From contig NZ_PCOV01000001.1 in assembly GCF_002979435.1 (NCBI RefSeq), forward strand, positions 682,001-746,000: a stretch of 64,000 nt of DNA. Reading direction: 5' to 3'. This DNA comes from Microbacterium sp. MYb66. Its GTDB lineage: Bacteria; Actinomycetota; Actinomycetes; Actinomycetales; Microbacteriaceae. The stretch's first letter is position 1. Each line of letters begins with the position of its first letter. The position numbers and the translations under genes are program-made. The notes under the pieces were generated by a model. That model had not been told where the DNA came from, ran no database searches, and saw nothing but the letters and a program-made list of their open reading frames with translations. This document shows, in pieces, positions 1 to 7,694 of the stretch.

Positions 1-86
1 GCGATGAGCGCGAGGACTCCGGCGACGGCCAGCGTGACCCGGATCGACTTGAACAGCGACTTCGCCTCGGTGAGTGGTTCAGACAT
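1..86 (-). CDS. N-terminal fragment of a membrane protein, possibly HdeD-like (cut by window start)
   Basis: Only the first 28 codons are present; the gene continues leftward out of the window. The start ATG follows an AAAGGGG-type ribosome binding site. The visible protein has a short hydrophilic head (MSEPLTEAKSLFKSIR) followed by a hydrophobic stretch (VTLAVAGVLALI) that looks like the first membrane segment. Short heads of this kind are seen in HdeD/DUF308 membrane proteins, but that assignment is a guess from a few residues. It is divergently oriented from the AraC-type regulator to its right. Confidence 0.5.
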   Translation of the reverse strand, partial: MSEPLTEAKSLFKSIRVTLAVAGVLALI

Positions 87-225
87 GGTGGGGACCCCTT
101 TCTGAGAAGATCCTGTGAGGATGCCCCTCAGGGTAGCGCCCTCGCGGCACACGATGGGGGAGGAGTGCACACCCGCGTTTCCCGAAGTCATGCCAGGACT
201 CGCGGCGTCATGGCAAAATCAAGTC

Positions 226-666
226 GTGACCGCCCTGGAAGATTCGCGCCTGCGCGAGCTCACCGTGATGCGGAAGGTCAGGGACCGCATCGACCGGGAG
301 TATGCGAAACCCCTCGACGTGGAGGCGCTGGCGCGCGGGGTGCACATGTCTGCCGGTCATCTGAGCCGCCAGTTCCGGGACGCGTATGGAGAATCCCCTT
401 ACTCCTATCTGATGACCCGACGGATCGAGCGAGCGATGGCGCTCCTGAGGAGAGGCGACCTGACGGTGACCGAGGTCTGCTTCGAGGTCGGGTGTTCATC
501 GCTCGGCACATTCAGCACGAGATTCTCGGAGCTGGTCGGTGTCGCACCCAGCGTGTACCGTGAACGCGCCGCGAACGTCGAAGGGATTCCCTCCTTTCAG
601 GCGAAGCAGGTGACCAGACCGATCAGGAATCGAGAAGCGCCGCGCACCGATGCGCACCTAACGTGA
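226..666 (+). CDS. AraC family transcriptional regulator
   Basis: A 146-residue, DNA-binding-domain-only AraC/XylS regulator. Two helix-turn-helix units are visible: DVEALARGVHMSAGHLSRQF near residues 27-46, and VTEVCFEVGCSSLGTFSTRF toward the C-terminus; no sensor domain is present. The GTG at 226 was chosen because CAAAAT lies six bases upstream, the spacing seen for many genes here, and because the frame upstream (open from 115) lacks family-like sequence. Its stop touches the VOC gene, and the UvrA-like ATPase follows, so it probably controls this three-gene cluster. The ligand cannot be told. ATG 268 is another possible start. Confidence 0.85.
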   Translation: MTALEDSRLRELTVMRKVRDRIDREYAKPLDVEALARGVHMSAGHLSRQFRDAYGESPYSYLMTRRIERAMALLRRGDLTVTEVCFEVGCSSLGTFSTRFSELVGVAPSVYRERAANVEGIPSFQAKQVTRPIRNREAPRTDAHLT

Positions 667-671
667 TCACC

Positions 672-1082
672 ATGAACATCAGCATCCACTACGCATTCCT
701 CCCACACACCGACGCTGACGCTGCCCTCGCCTTCTACCGAGATGCTCTCGGCTTCGAAGTGCGAAACGACGTCGGCTACGACGGCTTGCGCTGGCTCACG
801 GTCGGCCCCGAGGGGCAGCCGGAGACCTCGATCGTGCTGCACCCGCCGGCAACCGACCCCGGCATCACGGATGCCGAGAGGCAGACGATCCTGGAACTCA
901 TCGCCAAGGGCAGCTACGCGGCGCTCACGCTGGCGAGCGACGATGTCGACGGGCTGTTCGAACGCCTCGTCGAAGGCGGCGCCGACGTCGTCCAGGAGCC
1001 GATGGATCAACCGTACGGCGTGCGCGACTGCGCCTTCCGCGACCCCGCAGGCAACCTGCTCCGTATCAACCAGGCCGTCTGA
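672..1082 (+). CDS. VOC family protein (glyoxalase/bleomycin-resistance fold)
   Basis: A 136-residue single-unit vicinal-oxygen-chelate protein. The family pattern is visible: LPHTDADAALAFYRDALGF at the start of the first beta-alpha-beta module and a C-terminal FRDPAGNLLRINQ. Such proteins bind a metal and act as dioxygenases, lyases, thiol transferases or drug-binding proteins; the substrate is unknown. It lies between the AraC regulator and the UvrA-like ATPase, a gene set compatible with a detoxification or drug-tolerance operon. ATG 672 matches the family start, but GTG 663, overlapping the regulator's stop as GTGA, would add three residues and couple translation. Confidence 0.85.
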   Translation: MNISIHYAFLPHTDADAALAFYRDALGFEVRNDVGYDGLRWLTVGPEGQPETSIVLHPPATDPGITDAERQTILELIAKGSYAALTLASDDVDGLFERLVEGGADVVQEPMDQPYGVRDCAFRDPAGNLLRINQAV

Positions 1083-1112
1083 CTCTCCCAACCGACCGAA
1101 CGAAGGACGCCG

Positions 1113-3470
1113 ATGGCCGCCGATTCGCATCCCGCCGACACCCACGACCTGATCCGGGTGCAGGGTGCTCGTGAGAACAATCTGAAGGAAGTCAGCGTCG
1201 ACATTCCCAAGCGCCGCCTGACGGTGTTCACCGGTGTGTCCGGTTCGGGGAAGAGCTCGCTCGTCTTCGATACCATCGCGGCGGAATCGCGACGCATGAT
1301 CGACGAGACCTACAGCGCTTTCGTGCAGGGCTTCATGCCCTCCGTGCCGCGGCCCGACGTGGACATCCTCGAGGGTCTCACGACCGCGATCATCGTCGAC
1401 CAGGAACGCCTCGGCGCGAATCCTCGGTCGACCGTCGGCACCGTGACGGATGCCAACGCGATGCTCCGCATCCTGTTCAGCAAGCTCGGGCAGCCCTACA
1501 TCGGCGGGCCGACCGCGTTCTCGTTCAACATCCCCACGCAGCGGGCCAGCGGCGTGATGACCGGTCCCGGTGGTGAGAAGAAGATTGTCAAGGATGCCAT
1601 CTACCTCGGTGGCATGTGTCCGCGGTGCGAAGGCAGGGGAGCGGTGTCCGACCTCGATCTCGCCCAGATCGTCGACGAGTCGAAATCCCTCGACGACGGT
1701 GCCATCATGGTGCCCGGTTACACCGCGGACGGATGGATGGTGAAGGGCTTCTCGCAGTCGGGGTTCTATCCGGCCGACAAGCCGATCTCGCAGTTCACCG
1801 AGAAGCAACGGCACCTCTTCCTGTACGGGGAGGTGACGAAGGTGAAGATCTCGGGGATCAACATGACCTACGAGGGCCTGATCCCGAAGATCACCAAGGC
1901 GATGCTGTCGAAGGATCTCGACGCTCTCCAGCCGCACATCCGAGCATTCGTCGAACGTGTGGCGACGTTCGCGGTGTGCCCCGAGTGCGACGGCACCCGG
2001 CTCACGGAGGGCGCTCGGTCTTCCAAGATCGACGGGATCAGCATCGCCGACGCGTGCCGGATGCAGGTGACGGATCTCGCCGCGTGGGTCCGCGGGCTCG
2101 ACCTTCCCGGCGCGGGACCGCTGCTGCAAGCCCTCAGCGCGAACCTTGATGCCTTCGTGACGCTGGGCCTCGGTTACCTCAGCCTGGAACGGCCCTCCGG
2201 CACGTTGTCCGGGGGAGAGGCGCAGCGCATCAAAATGCTGCGGCACCTCGGCTCTTCTCTGACTGACATCACCTACGTGTTCGATGAGCCGACCATCGGC
2301 CTGCACCCACACGACATCCAGCGCGTGAATGGTCTTCTGCTGCAGCTGCGAGACAAGGGGAACACCGTGCTGGTCGTCGAGCACAAGCCGGAGACGATCG
2401 CGATCGGCGATCACGTGATCGACCTGGGCCCCGGCGCCGGAAGCGCCGGCGGGGAGATCTGCTTCGAGGGCACGGTCGAAGGACTCAAGGCCAGCGGCAC
2501 GAAGACCGGCGATCATCTCGAGGATCGTGCGCAGCTGAAGGATGCCGTGCGCGCGGGCGACGGCTCGATCGAGGTCCGGGGTGCGACAGCGAACAATCTG
2601 CAGGATGTCGACGTCGACATCCCGACCGGCGTCCTCACGGTGGTGACGGGCGTGGCCGGGTCGGGCAAGAGCTCGCTCATCCACGGGTCGGTGTCCAAAC
2701 GAGAGGGCGTCGTGGCGATCGACCAGGCCGCGATCAAGGGCTCGCGGCGGAGCAACCCTGCGACGTACACGGGGCTGCTCGAGCCGATCCGCAAAGCGTT
2801 CGCAAAGGCGAACGGCGTGAAGCCCGCCCTGTTCAGCGCGAACTCCGAGGGCGCCTGTCCTTCCTGCAAAGGCGCGGGCGTCATCATCACGGAGCTCGGA
2901 TTCATGGACACGATCGAGACGCCGTGCGAGGACTGTGGCGGCAAGCGCTTCCAAGCAGGCGTCCTGGAATACAAGCTGGCGGGCAAGGACATCACCGAGG
3001 TGCTCGATCTGCCGGTCTCCGAGGCGCGGGTGTTCTTCAGCGAGGGAGAGTCCAAGCTCCCTGCCGCCACCGCGATCCTCGGCCGCATGGAAGACGTCGG
3101 ACTCGGCTACCTGTCGCTCGGGCAGCCCCTGTCGACGCTTTCCGGCGGTGAACGCCAGCGCATCAAGCTCGCGATCCAGATGGGGGAGAAGGGCGACGTA
3201 TACGTCCTCGACGAACCCACCACGGGTCTCCATCTCGCCGATGTCGACAAGATCCTCGGCCTGCTCGATCGACTCGTCGACGCCGGGAAGACCGTGATCG
3301 TCATCGAGCACCATCAGGCGGTCATGGCCCACGCCGACTGGATCATCGACATCGGACCCGGCGCCGGGCACGACGGCGGAAAGATCGTCTTCGAAGGAAC
3401 CCCCGCCGATTTGGTATCCCAAAAATCGACGCTGACGGGGGAGCACCTCGCGCAGTATGTCGGAGCCTAG
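1113..3470 (+). CDS. UvrA-like ABC ATPase (DrrC-type, drug-tolerance class)
   Basis: A 785-residue excinuclease-A-like protein, shorter than the roughly 950-residue housekeeping UvrA. It has two ABC ATPase halves: P-loops GVSGSGKSS (about 41-49) and GVAGSGKSS (about 515), with signatures LSGGEAQR (about 365) and LSGGERQR (about 675), each followed by an FDEPT/LDEPT Walker B. Paired cysteines CPRC, CPEC, and CPSC...CEDC (about 582-605) fit UvrA zinc modules. Daunorubicin-resistance protein DrrC belongs to this smaller class, thought to release DNA-intercalating drugs. The AraC and VOC neighbours support that role, which is inferred. The housekeeping uvrA should be elsewhere. Confidence 0.9.
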   Translation: MAADSHPADTHDLIRVQGARENNLKEVSVDIPKRRLTVFTGVSGSGKSSLVFDTIAAESRRMIDETYSAFVQGFMPSVPRPDVDILEGLTTAIIVDQERLGANPRSTVGTVTDANAMLRILFSKLGQPYIGGPTAFSFNIPTQRASGVMTGPGGEKKIVKDAIYLGGMCPRCEGRGAVSDLDLAQIVDESKSLDDGAIMVPGYTADGWMVKGFSQSGFYPADKPISQFTEKQRHLFLYGEVTKVKISGINMTYEGLIPKITKAMLSKDLDALQPHIRAFVERVATFAVCPECDGTRLTEGARSSKIDGISIADACRMQVTDLAAWVRGLDLPGAGPLLQALSANLDAFVTLGLGYLSLERPSGTLSGGEAQRIKMLRHLGSSLTDITYVFDEPTIGLHPHDIQRVNGLLLQLRDKGNTVLVVEHKPETIAIGDHVIDLGPGAGSAGGEICFEGTVEGLKASGTKTGDHLEDRAQLKDAVRAGDGSIEVRGATANNLQDVDVDIPTGVLTVVTGVAGSGKSSLIHGSVSKREGVVAIDQAAIKGSRRSNPATYTGLLEPIRKAFAKANGVKPALFSANSEGACPSCKGAGVIITELGFMDTIETPCEDCGGKRFQAGVLEYKLAGKDITEVLDLPVSEARVFFSEGESKLPAATAILGRMEDVGLGYLSLGQPLSTLSGGERQRIKLAIQMGEKGDVYVLDEPTTGLHLADVDKILGLLDRLVDAGKTVIVIEHHQAVMAHADWIIDIGPGAGHDGGKIVFEGTPADLVSQKSTLTGEHLAQYVGA

Positions 3471-3497
3471 AGCGACGGCGAAGACGAGCCTCGGAGT

Positions 3498-3839
3498 TCA
3501 GCGACCCCCGACCGGCTCTCCATCACCGAGCACGCGAACGGGAAACAGCTCCGTGCGCGCGATCACACGGTCTCGCTCGTCGGCGCGTTCCTGCCGACGC
3601 GGATCCGCCAGGAACCCGTCGAGCGCGTTCTGGTTCGGAAACCAGAACGTCTGGACCTCGTCGGGGCGGTCATCTGCGCCGTCGGAGATCGGCGTGCTCA
3701 TGACACGCTGCAGGACCACGGCACCATGGTCCGCGACGAGCGCCAGCACGGCATCCTCATAGGCGGTCAACTCGTCCGAGAGTCCCGGTCGAGCCCAGAG
3801 GAGGCAGCAGAGCGTGATCTCGGGGGAAGCGTTCGCCAT
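3498..3839 (-). CDS. Hypothetical protein, probable small alpha+beta barrel (DUF1330/monooxygenase-like)
   Basis: A 113-residue protein without signal peptide or membrane segment. The pattern LCCLLWARPG, YEDAVLALVADHGAVVLQR and EVQTFWFPNQNALDGFLADPRR resembles dimeric alpha+beta barrel proteins of the DUF1330, EthD or antibiotic-monooxygenase type, in which a strand ending in W/F and a P-N-x-A-x-x-x-F helix recur. No catalytic residues can be assigned. The second of two tandem ATG codons (3839) is preferred because CAGAAT lies six bases before it. It is convergent with the UvrA-like gene, only 27 bases away, and starts about 45 bases from the candidate dif site. Confidence 0.7.
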   Translation of the reverse strand: MANASPEITLCCLLWARPGLSDELTAYEDAVLALVADHGAVVLQRVMSTPISDGADDRPDEVQTFWFPNQNALDGFLADPRRQERADERDRVIARTELFPVRVLGDGEPVGGR

Positions 3840-3882
3840 CATCCGATTCTGGCACCGGCAGGCCGACGACCCCTTCCGAGAT

Positions 3883-3910
3883 ATAGCCGATAATGCACAT
3901 TATGTCAGAA
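3883..3910 (+). other. dif: Candidate dif site (XerC/XerD chromosome dimer resolution)
   Basis: The central sequence CCGATAAT-GC-ACATTATGTCA (3887-3907) agrees at every position with the actinobacterial dif core as I remember it; the outer flanks agree less well. The inner arms ATAATG and CATTAT form an inverted repeat around CA, as expected for the XerC and XerD half-sites. The site lies between genes in an AT-rich pocket of otherwise GC-rich DNA. It also sits where the strand pattern changes from plus to mainly minus. The assignment is by motif recall, so a search of the full genome for a second copy would be decisive. Confidence 0.8.
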
Positions 3911-4013
3911 CGAGTCACGATGCCCTCCAGCCCCTCCGAGCCATCGTTCCCCCGTTTCGCTGACTCGGACGGGATCGGTCAGCGCCTCGGACGGAAAAGT
4001 CGTCCGCTCTGCG

Positions 4014-4898
4014 TCAGCCCCGTGGGGACGGATTCTCTTCGAAGATCTGCTGTGCGCGGGCAACGATGTCGTCGAGTCGCGATTGCAGGTATGGCCCAGG
4101 ACATTCGGTTCCCGACCACGTTTCCTGGTGGCTGATGACGTGGTCCCTGTCGATGGCGAACGACACCGGCACCCCGTCCAGGCTCTTGCCGTCGAATGTC
4201 GCGAGCCACGCGACCATCTGTGCGAGTTCTTCCATCTGGGCCGTCGTCACGGCGTACTCCGGAGCATCGGTTTCGTTCAGCGTCTCCACCGCCACGGATC
4301 GCCAGTTCCAGTCGGCCCCGGTTGAGGAAGGTTTCGCGCCCGGACGAATGAGCTCGATGACGGATCCGTCATGCCGCAGATAGAACGTGGGCGCGGACGA
4401 TCTCCTGTTGCAGCGCGAGAGGAAGTCCAGCTGGTCCGCAGTCGTGCCGGTGTGGTGAATGATGAACCGGTCTATGACAGGCGCCACCGCGTGGCGGTCT
4501 CTTCCTGCCGTGCCACGGTTCGCCCGAGCGACGGGGCGGGCACAGTCCTCGAACCCCAAGGGCGCTTCAAGACCCCGCACCGCGCGCTCGTAAACCGGGT
4601 CGTACTGCTTCAGGTTCCTCGGGTTATCCGGGTCCACCGCGGGCATCGCGTCGTCTGGCACCACGCGGCTCGCAGCGAGCCAGATCTCCGCTGCGGTCAC
4701 AGAAACACCTGTGCCCGCAGCGATCAGAAAGCGCCGACGGGTGGGGGCCGAAGAATACTCACCGGAGTCGGGTGCCTGGGGGCGCTGCATCTGCCTATTC
4801 AACACGCGCTCGCCCAGGGTCAGCGCGACGGACACAGCTGTTGTCGACGGGACTGCGTCGTCTCCCCGAGGATTCTCTGCGAAGATCTCCATCTTCAT
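4014..4898 (-). CDS. Exported N-acetylmuramoyl-L-alanine amidase (PGRP/Amidase_2 fold)
   Basis: A 294-residue probable peptidoglycan amidase. Zinc-ligand motifs are visible: FIIHHTG (about 145-151), VISHQE and ECPGPYL near the C-terminus, plus WNWRSVAVE, as in type-2 amidases that cleave the MurNAc-L-alanine bond. RRRFLIAAG (54-62) with a following hydrophobic run looks like a Tat signal. The twin arginines are far from the first residue, so the ATG at 4790 (18 residues ahead of them) is a plausible alternative start. ATG 4898 is supported by TAGGGC six bases upstream. It is divergent from the SMI1-like gene and about 100 bases from the candidate dif site. Confidence 0.85.
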   Translation of the reverse strand: MKMEIFAENPRGDDAVPSTTAVSVALTLGERVLNRQMQRPQAPDSGEYSSAPTRRRFLIAAGTGVSVTAAEIWLAASRVVPDDAMPAVDPDNPRNLKQYDPVYERAVRGLEAPLGFEDCARPVARANRGTAGRDRHAVAPVIDRFIIHHTGTTADQLDFLSRCNRRSSAPTFYLRHDGSVIELIRPGAKPSSTGADWNWRSVAVETLNETDAPEYAVTTAQMEELAQMVAWLATFDGKSLDGVPVSFAIDRDHVISHQETWSGTECPGPYLQSRLDDIVARAQQIFEENPSPRG

Positions 4899-4904
4899 TT
4901 GTCG

Positions 4905-4914
4905 GCCCTAGGAT
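4905..4914. promoter_or_regulatory. Overlapping divergent -10 elements (amidase / SMI1-like gene)
   Basis: The ten bases GCCCTAGGAT carry TAGGAT on the plus strand, six bases before GTG 4921, and TAGGGC on the minus strand, six bases before ATG 4898. Both genes would therefore have leaderless or nearly leaderless transcripts from overlapping promoters, and the two polymerases would compete for the site. No clear -35 hexamer is visible on either side. Confidence 0.5.
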
Positions 4915-4920
4915 CGGGAT

Positions 4921-5496
4921 GTGTTCATCGCCGATTGCATCGCCGTCCTCGAAGCCCACGATGTCCGGCTCGAACCCGGACTGCGCCCCGCGGAGATCGA
5001 CGAGATCGAACGACGATACGGATTCGAGTTCAGTCCCGATCATCGACAACTGCTCGAGACCGCACTTCCGACCGGCGAACGGTGGGTCGACTGGCGGAAC
5101 GGCAGCGCGGAATCGATTCAGGCGCGGCTCGATTGGCCGTTGGACGGCTTGCTGTTCGACGTCGAACACGACTCGTTCTGGCCGTCGACATGGCCCCTGA
5201 AGCCTGAAACGCTCGCGGAACAGAGAAGACTCGCGACGGAGCGGATCAGGAAGTGGCCCACGCTGATCCCGATCTACTCGCACCGGTACATGCCGGCGGC
5301 ACCGGCCAGGACGGGTGCCCCCGTCTTCTCCGTGTGGCAGGCCGACGTGATCTTCTACGGCGACAACCTGCTCGACGATCTCCGACGGGAGTTCGCACCG
5401 GCCGACGCACGCCTCGATGTCCAGAGCATCACGGCCGGTCCGGACATCTGTCCGCCGTGGTCTTTCCTCCCCTTCGAGATCGAAGTGATCGGCTGA
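4921..5496 (+). CDS. SMI1/KNR4-like protein
   Basis: A 191-residue soluble protein. Its N-terminus has the SMI1/KNR4 pattern: a helix, then LRPAEIDEIERRYGFEFSPDHRQLL (written here only as the region of residues 21-45), followed by a W-rich segment (ERWVDWRNGSAE) and a C-terminal WSFLPFEIEVI. In bacteria this superfamily often acts as immunity proteins against contact-dependent or polymorphic toxins, but many members are stand-alone with unknown roles. No toxin gene is visible beside it. The start GTG is fixed by TAGGAT six bases upstream. Confidence 0.75.
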   Translation: MFIADCIAVLEAHDVRLEPGLRPAEIDEIERRYGFEFSPDHRQLLETALPTGERWVDWRNGSAESIQARLDWPLDGLLFDVEHDSFWPSTWPLKPETLAEQRRLATERIRKWPTLIPIYSHRYMPAAPARTGAPVFSVWQADVIFYGDNLLDDLRREFAPADARLDVQSITAGPDICPPWSFLPFEIEVIG

Positions 5497-5552
5497 AGGC
5501 CGCTTCCCTCCGCTGCACTCCCCTCCCCTGCGATTCCCGCGCGGCGGCCTTC
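5495..5552 (+). terminator. Possible long-loop hairpin after the SMI1-like gene
   Basis: GAAGGCCGC overlaps the stop codon of the SMI1-like gene and is matched perfectly by GCGGCCTTC about 40 bases downstream. The nine-pair stem could form a terminator-like structure, but the loop is long and no U-tract follows. This is a weak call. The rest of the gap to 5635 holds no gene. Confidence 0.3.
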
Positions 5553-5635
5553 GGCGATGACGATGGCTAAGTCCGCCGCGCCTGGCTGCAACGTTTCGTC
5601 GCCTGCCGGGAATGTACCGGCAGAGGAGGAACGGA

Positions 5636-6229
5636 GTGAACATGGATGACCTCGAGCTCGACCAGCTGCTGTCGGCGTCGATCGCCCCCCTATCTGCATC
5701 GGTGATGCGTGAAACGAGGACGCTGGCGGCTTCGACGAAGCCGGCACGGCTGCGCCGTGGACGGATGCCACGACCGCGGTGGGCGATTCCGGTGATCGTC
5801 GCGGGTGCCCTGGCACTCACCGGCGCGGCGAGCATCGCCACTGCCCAGCTGTCGGTCTGGCCGTGGGTGACCCTCCCCGACGGTTTCGAGCGCACCATCC
5901 GCATTCCGATCGAGTACACGACCGACGAGGGACACACGGAGGAATGCGGAGCGTACATCGAACTCCGCAACGCCGGCGATCGCGATCTGGCCGCACTCAA
6001 CGCGGCCATCCACACTCGCGACTGGACCGGATTCGGTCAGGAGCTCTACGAACGAGGGACCGTCGTCCCGGACGATCCCGACAGCGAGATGCGGGTGAGC
6101 AACGAGCTCTACCCGGTGCTCGTCGAGATGACGAGAGCGGCGGTTCCGGGCGTGCTCACGCTCGGCGAGAGCGGCGACACCGTCGCGATCGGCGCAATGG
6201 GCCTGAGCTGCAGGGTGGACACCCCGTGA
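5636..6229 (+). CDS. Single-pass membrane protein, candidate anti-sigma partner
   Basis: A 197-residue protein with an N-terminal cytoplasmic region of about 50 residues, one membrane segment (WAIPVIVAGALALTGAASIA) and an exported C-terminal domain with two cysteines (EECGAY and GLSCRV) that could form a disulfide. GTG 5636 was chosen because AGGAGG lies six bases upstream; ATG 5642 would be twelve bases away. Its end overlaps the next gene, an ECF-like sigma factor, as GTGA, so the two are translationally coupled. That topology and linkage suggest an anti-sigma factor, although no zinc-binding HxxxCxxC motif is visible and the order (partner first) is unusual. Confidence 0.8.
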   Translation: MNMDDLELDQLLSASIAPLSASVMRETRTLAASTKPARLRRGRMPRPRWAIPVIVAGALALTGAASIATAQLSVWPWVTLPDGFERTIRIPIEYTTDEGHTEECGAYIELRNAGDRDLAALNAAIHTRDWTGFGQELYERGTVVPDDPDSEMRVSNELYPVLVEMTRAAVPGVLTLGESGDTVAIGAMGLSCRVDTP

Positions 6230-6756
6230 GCGCGCGTTCAGACGACAAGCGCCGCCGCATCGAACGGGCGGTGCCGGAACACTCCCCCGCGCTCCTGGCC
6301 TACTTCGTACGTCGTGTGGTGCCCGCCGACGCCGCCGCCGATCTCCTTGCGGAGACTCTGCTGGCACTGTGGAAGCGAGCGAACGCGTTGCCGGCGCGCG
6401 ACGAGGAGATCCGTCCATGGATGTTCGGCATCGCGAGGAACGTGCTTCTGCACCACCAGCGCAGCACGGCCCGGCGGCTGGCCCTCGGCGAGCGGCTCCG
6501 GAACCAGCTTTCCGCGGAGCCGGCTCCGGGCTTCGTCGACGTGTCCGTGTTCGGCGAGCTCCACGACGCACTCGGCACGCTTGACCAGACGGACCGAGAC
6601 ATCATCGGCCTTCTGCACTGGGACGGCCTCTCGCACGTCGAGATCGCCCGAGTGCTGCGGATGAAGGAAGGCACCGTCCGCAGCCGATATCACCGCGCGA
6701 GGGAGCGCCTTCGCCGCGAGTTGACAGGCGCACCCTCCTCGCTCGACAGCCGGTGA
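6226..6756 (+). CDS. ECF-like RNA polymerase sigma factor
   Basis: A 176-residue sigma-70 family factor with only regions 2 and 4. Region 2 is seen in ADLLAETLLALWKRA and RPWMFGIARNVLLHHQR (about 35-80), and region 4 in LDQTDRDIIGLLHWDGL, HVEIARVLRMKEGTVRSRYH and RARERLRREL (about 118-168). It directs RNA polymerase to a stress- or signal-specific promoter set. GTG 6226 overlaps the TGA of the upstream membrane-protein gene and has an AGGGTGG ribosome binding site. The upstream gene probably encodes its membrane regulator and the lipoprotein downstream may belong to the same response; both are inferences. Confidence 0.88.
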   Translation: MSARSDDKRRRIERAVPEHSPALLAYFVRRVVPADAAADLLAETLLALWKRANALPARDEEIRPWMFGIARNVLLHHQRSTARRLALGERLRNQLSAEPAPGFVDVSVFGELHDALGTLDQTDRDIIGLLHWDGLSHVEIARVLRMKEGTVRSRYHRARERLRRELTGAPSSLDSR

Positions 6757-6792
6757 CCCGCCGGCCAGCCGGATGGTCGCTACGCTGTCGGC

Positions 6793-7236
6793 ATGAAGTG
6801 GTCCCGCGGTCTCGTCCTTCTCGGCGCCTTCGCCGTCCTGATCGGCATCTCCGGATGCGCGGCCGTTCCGTCGATCGGGGTGACCGATCAACGAAAGCCA
6901 GGCGTCCCCGAAGGGGTTGACATCGTCCCGTTCATGGAGGGCCCCGCCGTGGTCGCCTATGACGACGGAAGCATCGACGTCGTGACGTGGGGAAGCGGCA
7001 GCTGCCCTGCGGAGGCGGCCTCTGCCGAGAAGGACGGTGTCGAGTTCGTGGTCGTCTTCACGACGAACTCGGAAGGCGTCTGCACCGCCGACATGGCACC
7101 GACCACGCACACGTTCAGTGCGGAGTCGGTCGGTTCGAGGGTGCCGGAGACCGCGACGGTGCGCTTTCAGGAGTACGACGACGAGATCGTCGTCGACGTC
7201 ATACGCGCCGAGGAACGTGGCGGCATCTCGCCCTGA
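6793..7236 (+). CDS. Putative lipoprotein of unknown function
   Basis: A 147-residue secreted lipoprotein. The signal peptide MKWSRGLVLLGAFAVLIGIS is followed by a lipobox ISGC with the lipidated cysteine at residue 22. The mature domain has two further cysteines (GSCPAEA, GVCTADM) that may pair, and an acidic beta-rich end (EYDDEIVVDVI). No family is recognised. Start ATG is supported by TACGCT six bases before it. It follows the sigma factor by 36 bases but has its own promoter, so shared regulation is possible rather than shown. Lgt, encoded later in this window, would lipidate it. Confidence 0.8.
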   Translation: MKWSRGLVLLGAFAVLIGISGCAAVPSIGVTDQRKPGVPEGVDIVPFMEGPAVVAYDDGSIDVVTWGSGSCPAEAASAEKDGVEFVVVFTTNSEGVCTADMAPTTHTFSAESVGSRVPETATVRFQEYDDEIVVDVIRAEERGGISP

Positions 7237-7249
7237 GCGGGACCCGGAA

Positions 7250-7618
7250 CTACTGCGCGGACCAGACGCCGAGCTCGTTGCCGCTCGGGTCGGCGAAGTG
7301 GAGCCGGCGACCTCCGGGAAACCCGTACGGCTCCTGCAGGATCGTGCCGCCGGCCGCGACGATACCGCTCATGGTGGCGTCGAGGTCGTTCGAATACAAC
7401 AGTACGAGCGGGCCACCGACGGGGCGCGCCTCTTCGGCGAGCAGCAGTCCGCCGACTTCGCTCCCGTCGCCCTTCGGAGACACGATTCCCGCGTATCCGG
7501 GTCCGTAGTCGTTGAAGGTCCAGCCGAACGCGGCGCTGTAGAACGTCTTCGCCGCGGAGAGATCGGTGACGACAAGCTCGACATAGTCGAGCGAGTGGTG
7601 CAGGGATGAGTCCGTCAT
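7250..7618 (-). CDS. VOC family protein (glyoxalase superfamily)
   Basis: A 122-residue single-module VOC protein. DYVELVVTDLSAAKTFYSAAFG begins the fold (residues 11-32 region), VLLYSNDLDATMSGIVAAGG marks the second module, and GRRLHFADPSGNELGVW is the typical C-terminal metal-site strand. The family covers glyoxalases, dioxygenases and drug-binding proteins; the substrate is unknown. It is convergent with the lipoprotein gene (13 bases between stops) and divergent from the MFS gene. TAGCGT lies six bases upstream of the ATG. It is not closely similar to the VOC protein at 672. Confidence 0.85.
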   Translation of the reverse strand: MTDSSLHHSLDYVELVVTDLSAAKTFYSAAFGWTFNDYGPGYAGIVSPKGDGSEVGGLLLAEEARPVGGPLVLLYSNDLDATMSGIVAAGGTILQEPYGFPGGRRLHFADPSGNELGVWSAQ

Positions 7619-7694
7619 GCAGCCACGCTAGCCGCCGCTTCCGACATCCGGTCTCTGGTCGGAGCGCGCACCTCCGCAGGAGTAGCGTTGAAGG

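Noticed and set aside
597..3446. Open frame of 949 codons on the minus strand
   Set aside because: It is antisense to the UvrA-like and VOC genes, both recognisable on the plus strand.
3893..4135. Open frame of 80 codons on the plus strand starting inside the dif motif
   Set aside because: It lacks homology, has Arg/Ser-rich shadow composition and overlaps the amidase gene on the other strand.
5586..5610. TGCAACGTTTCGTC upstream of the membrane-protein/sigma pair as an ECF promoter
   Set aside because: The -35-like TGCAAC is suggestive, but no -10 at normal distance can be paired with it.
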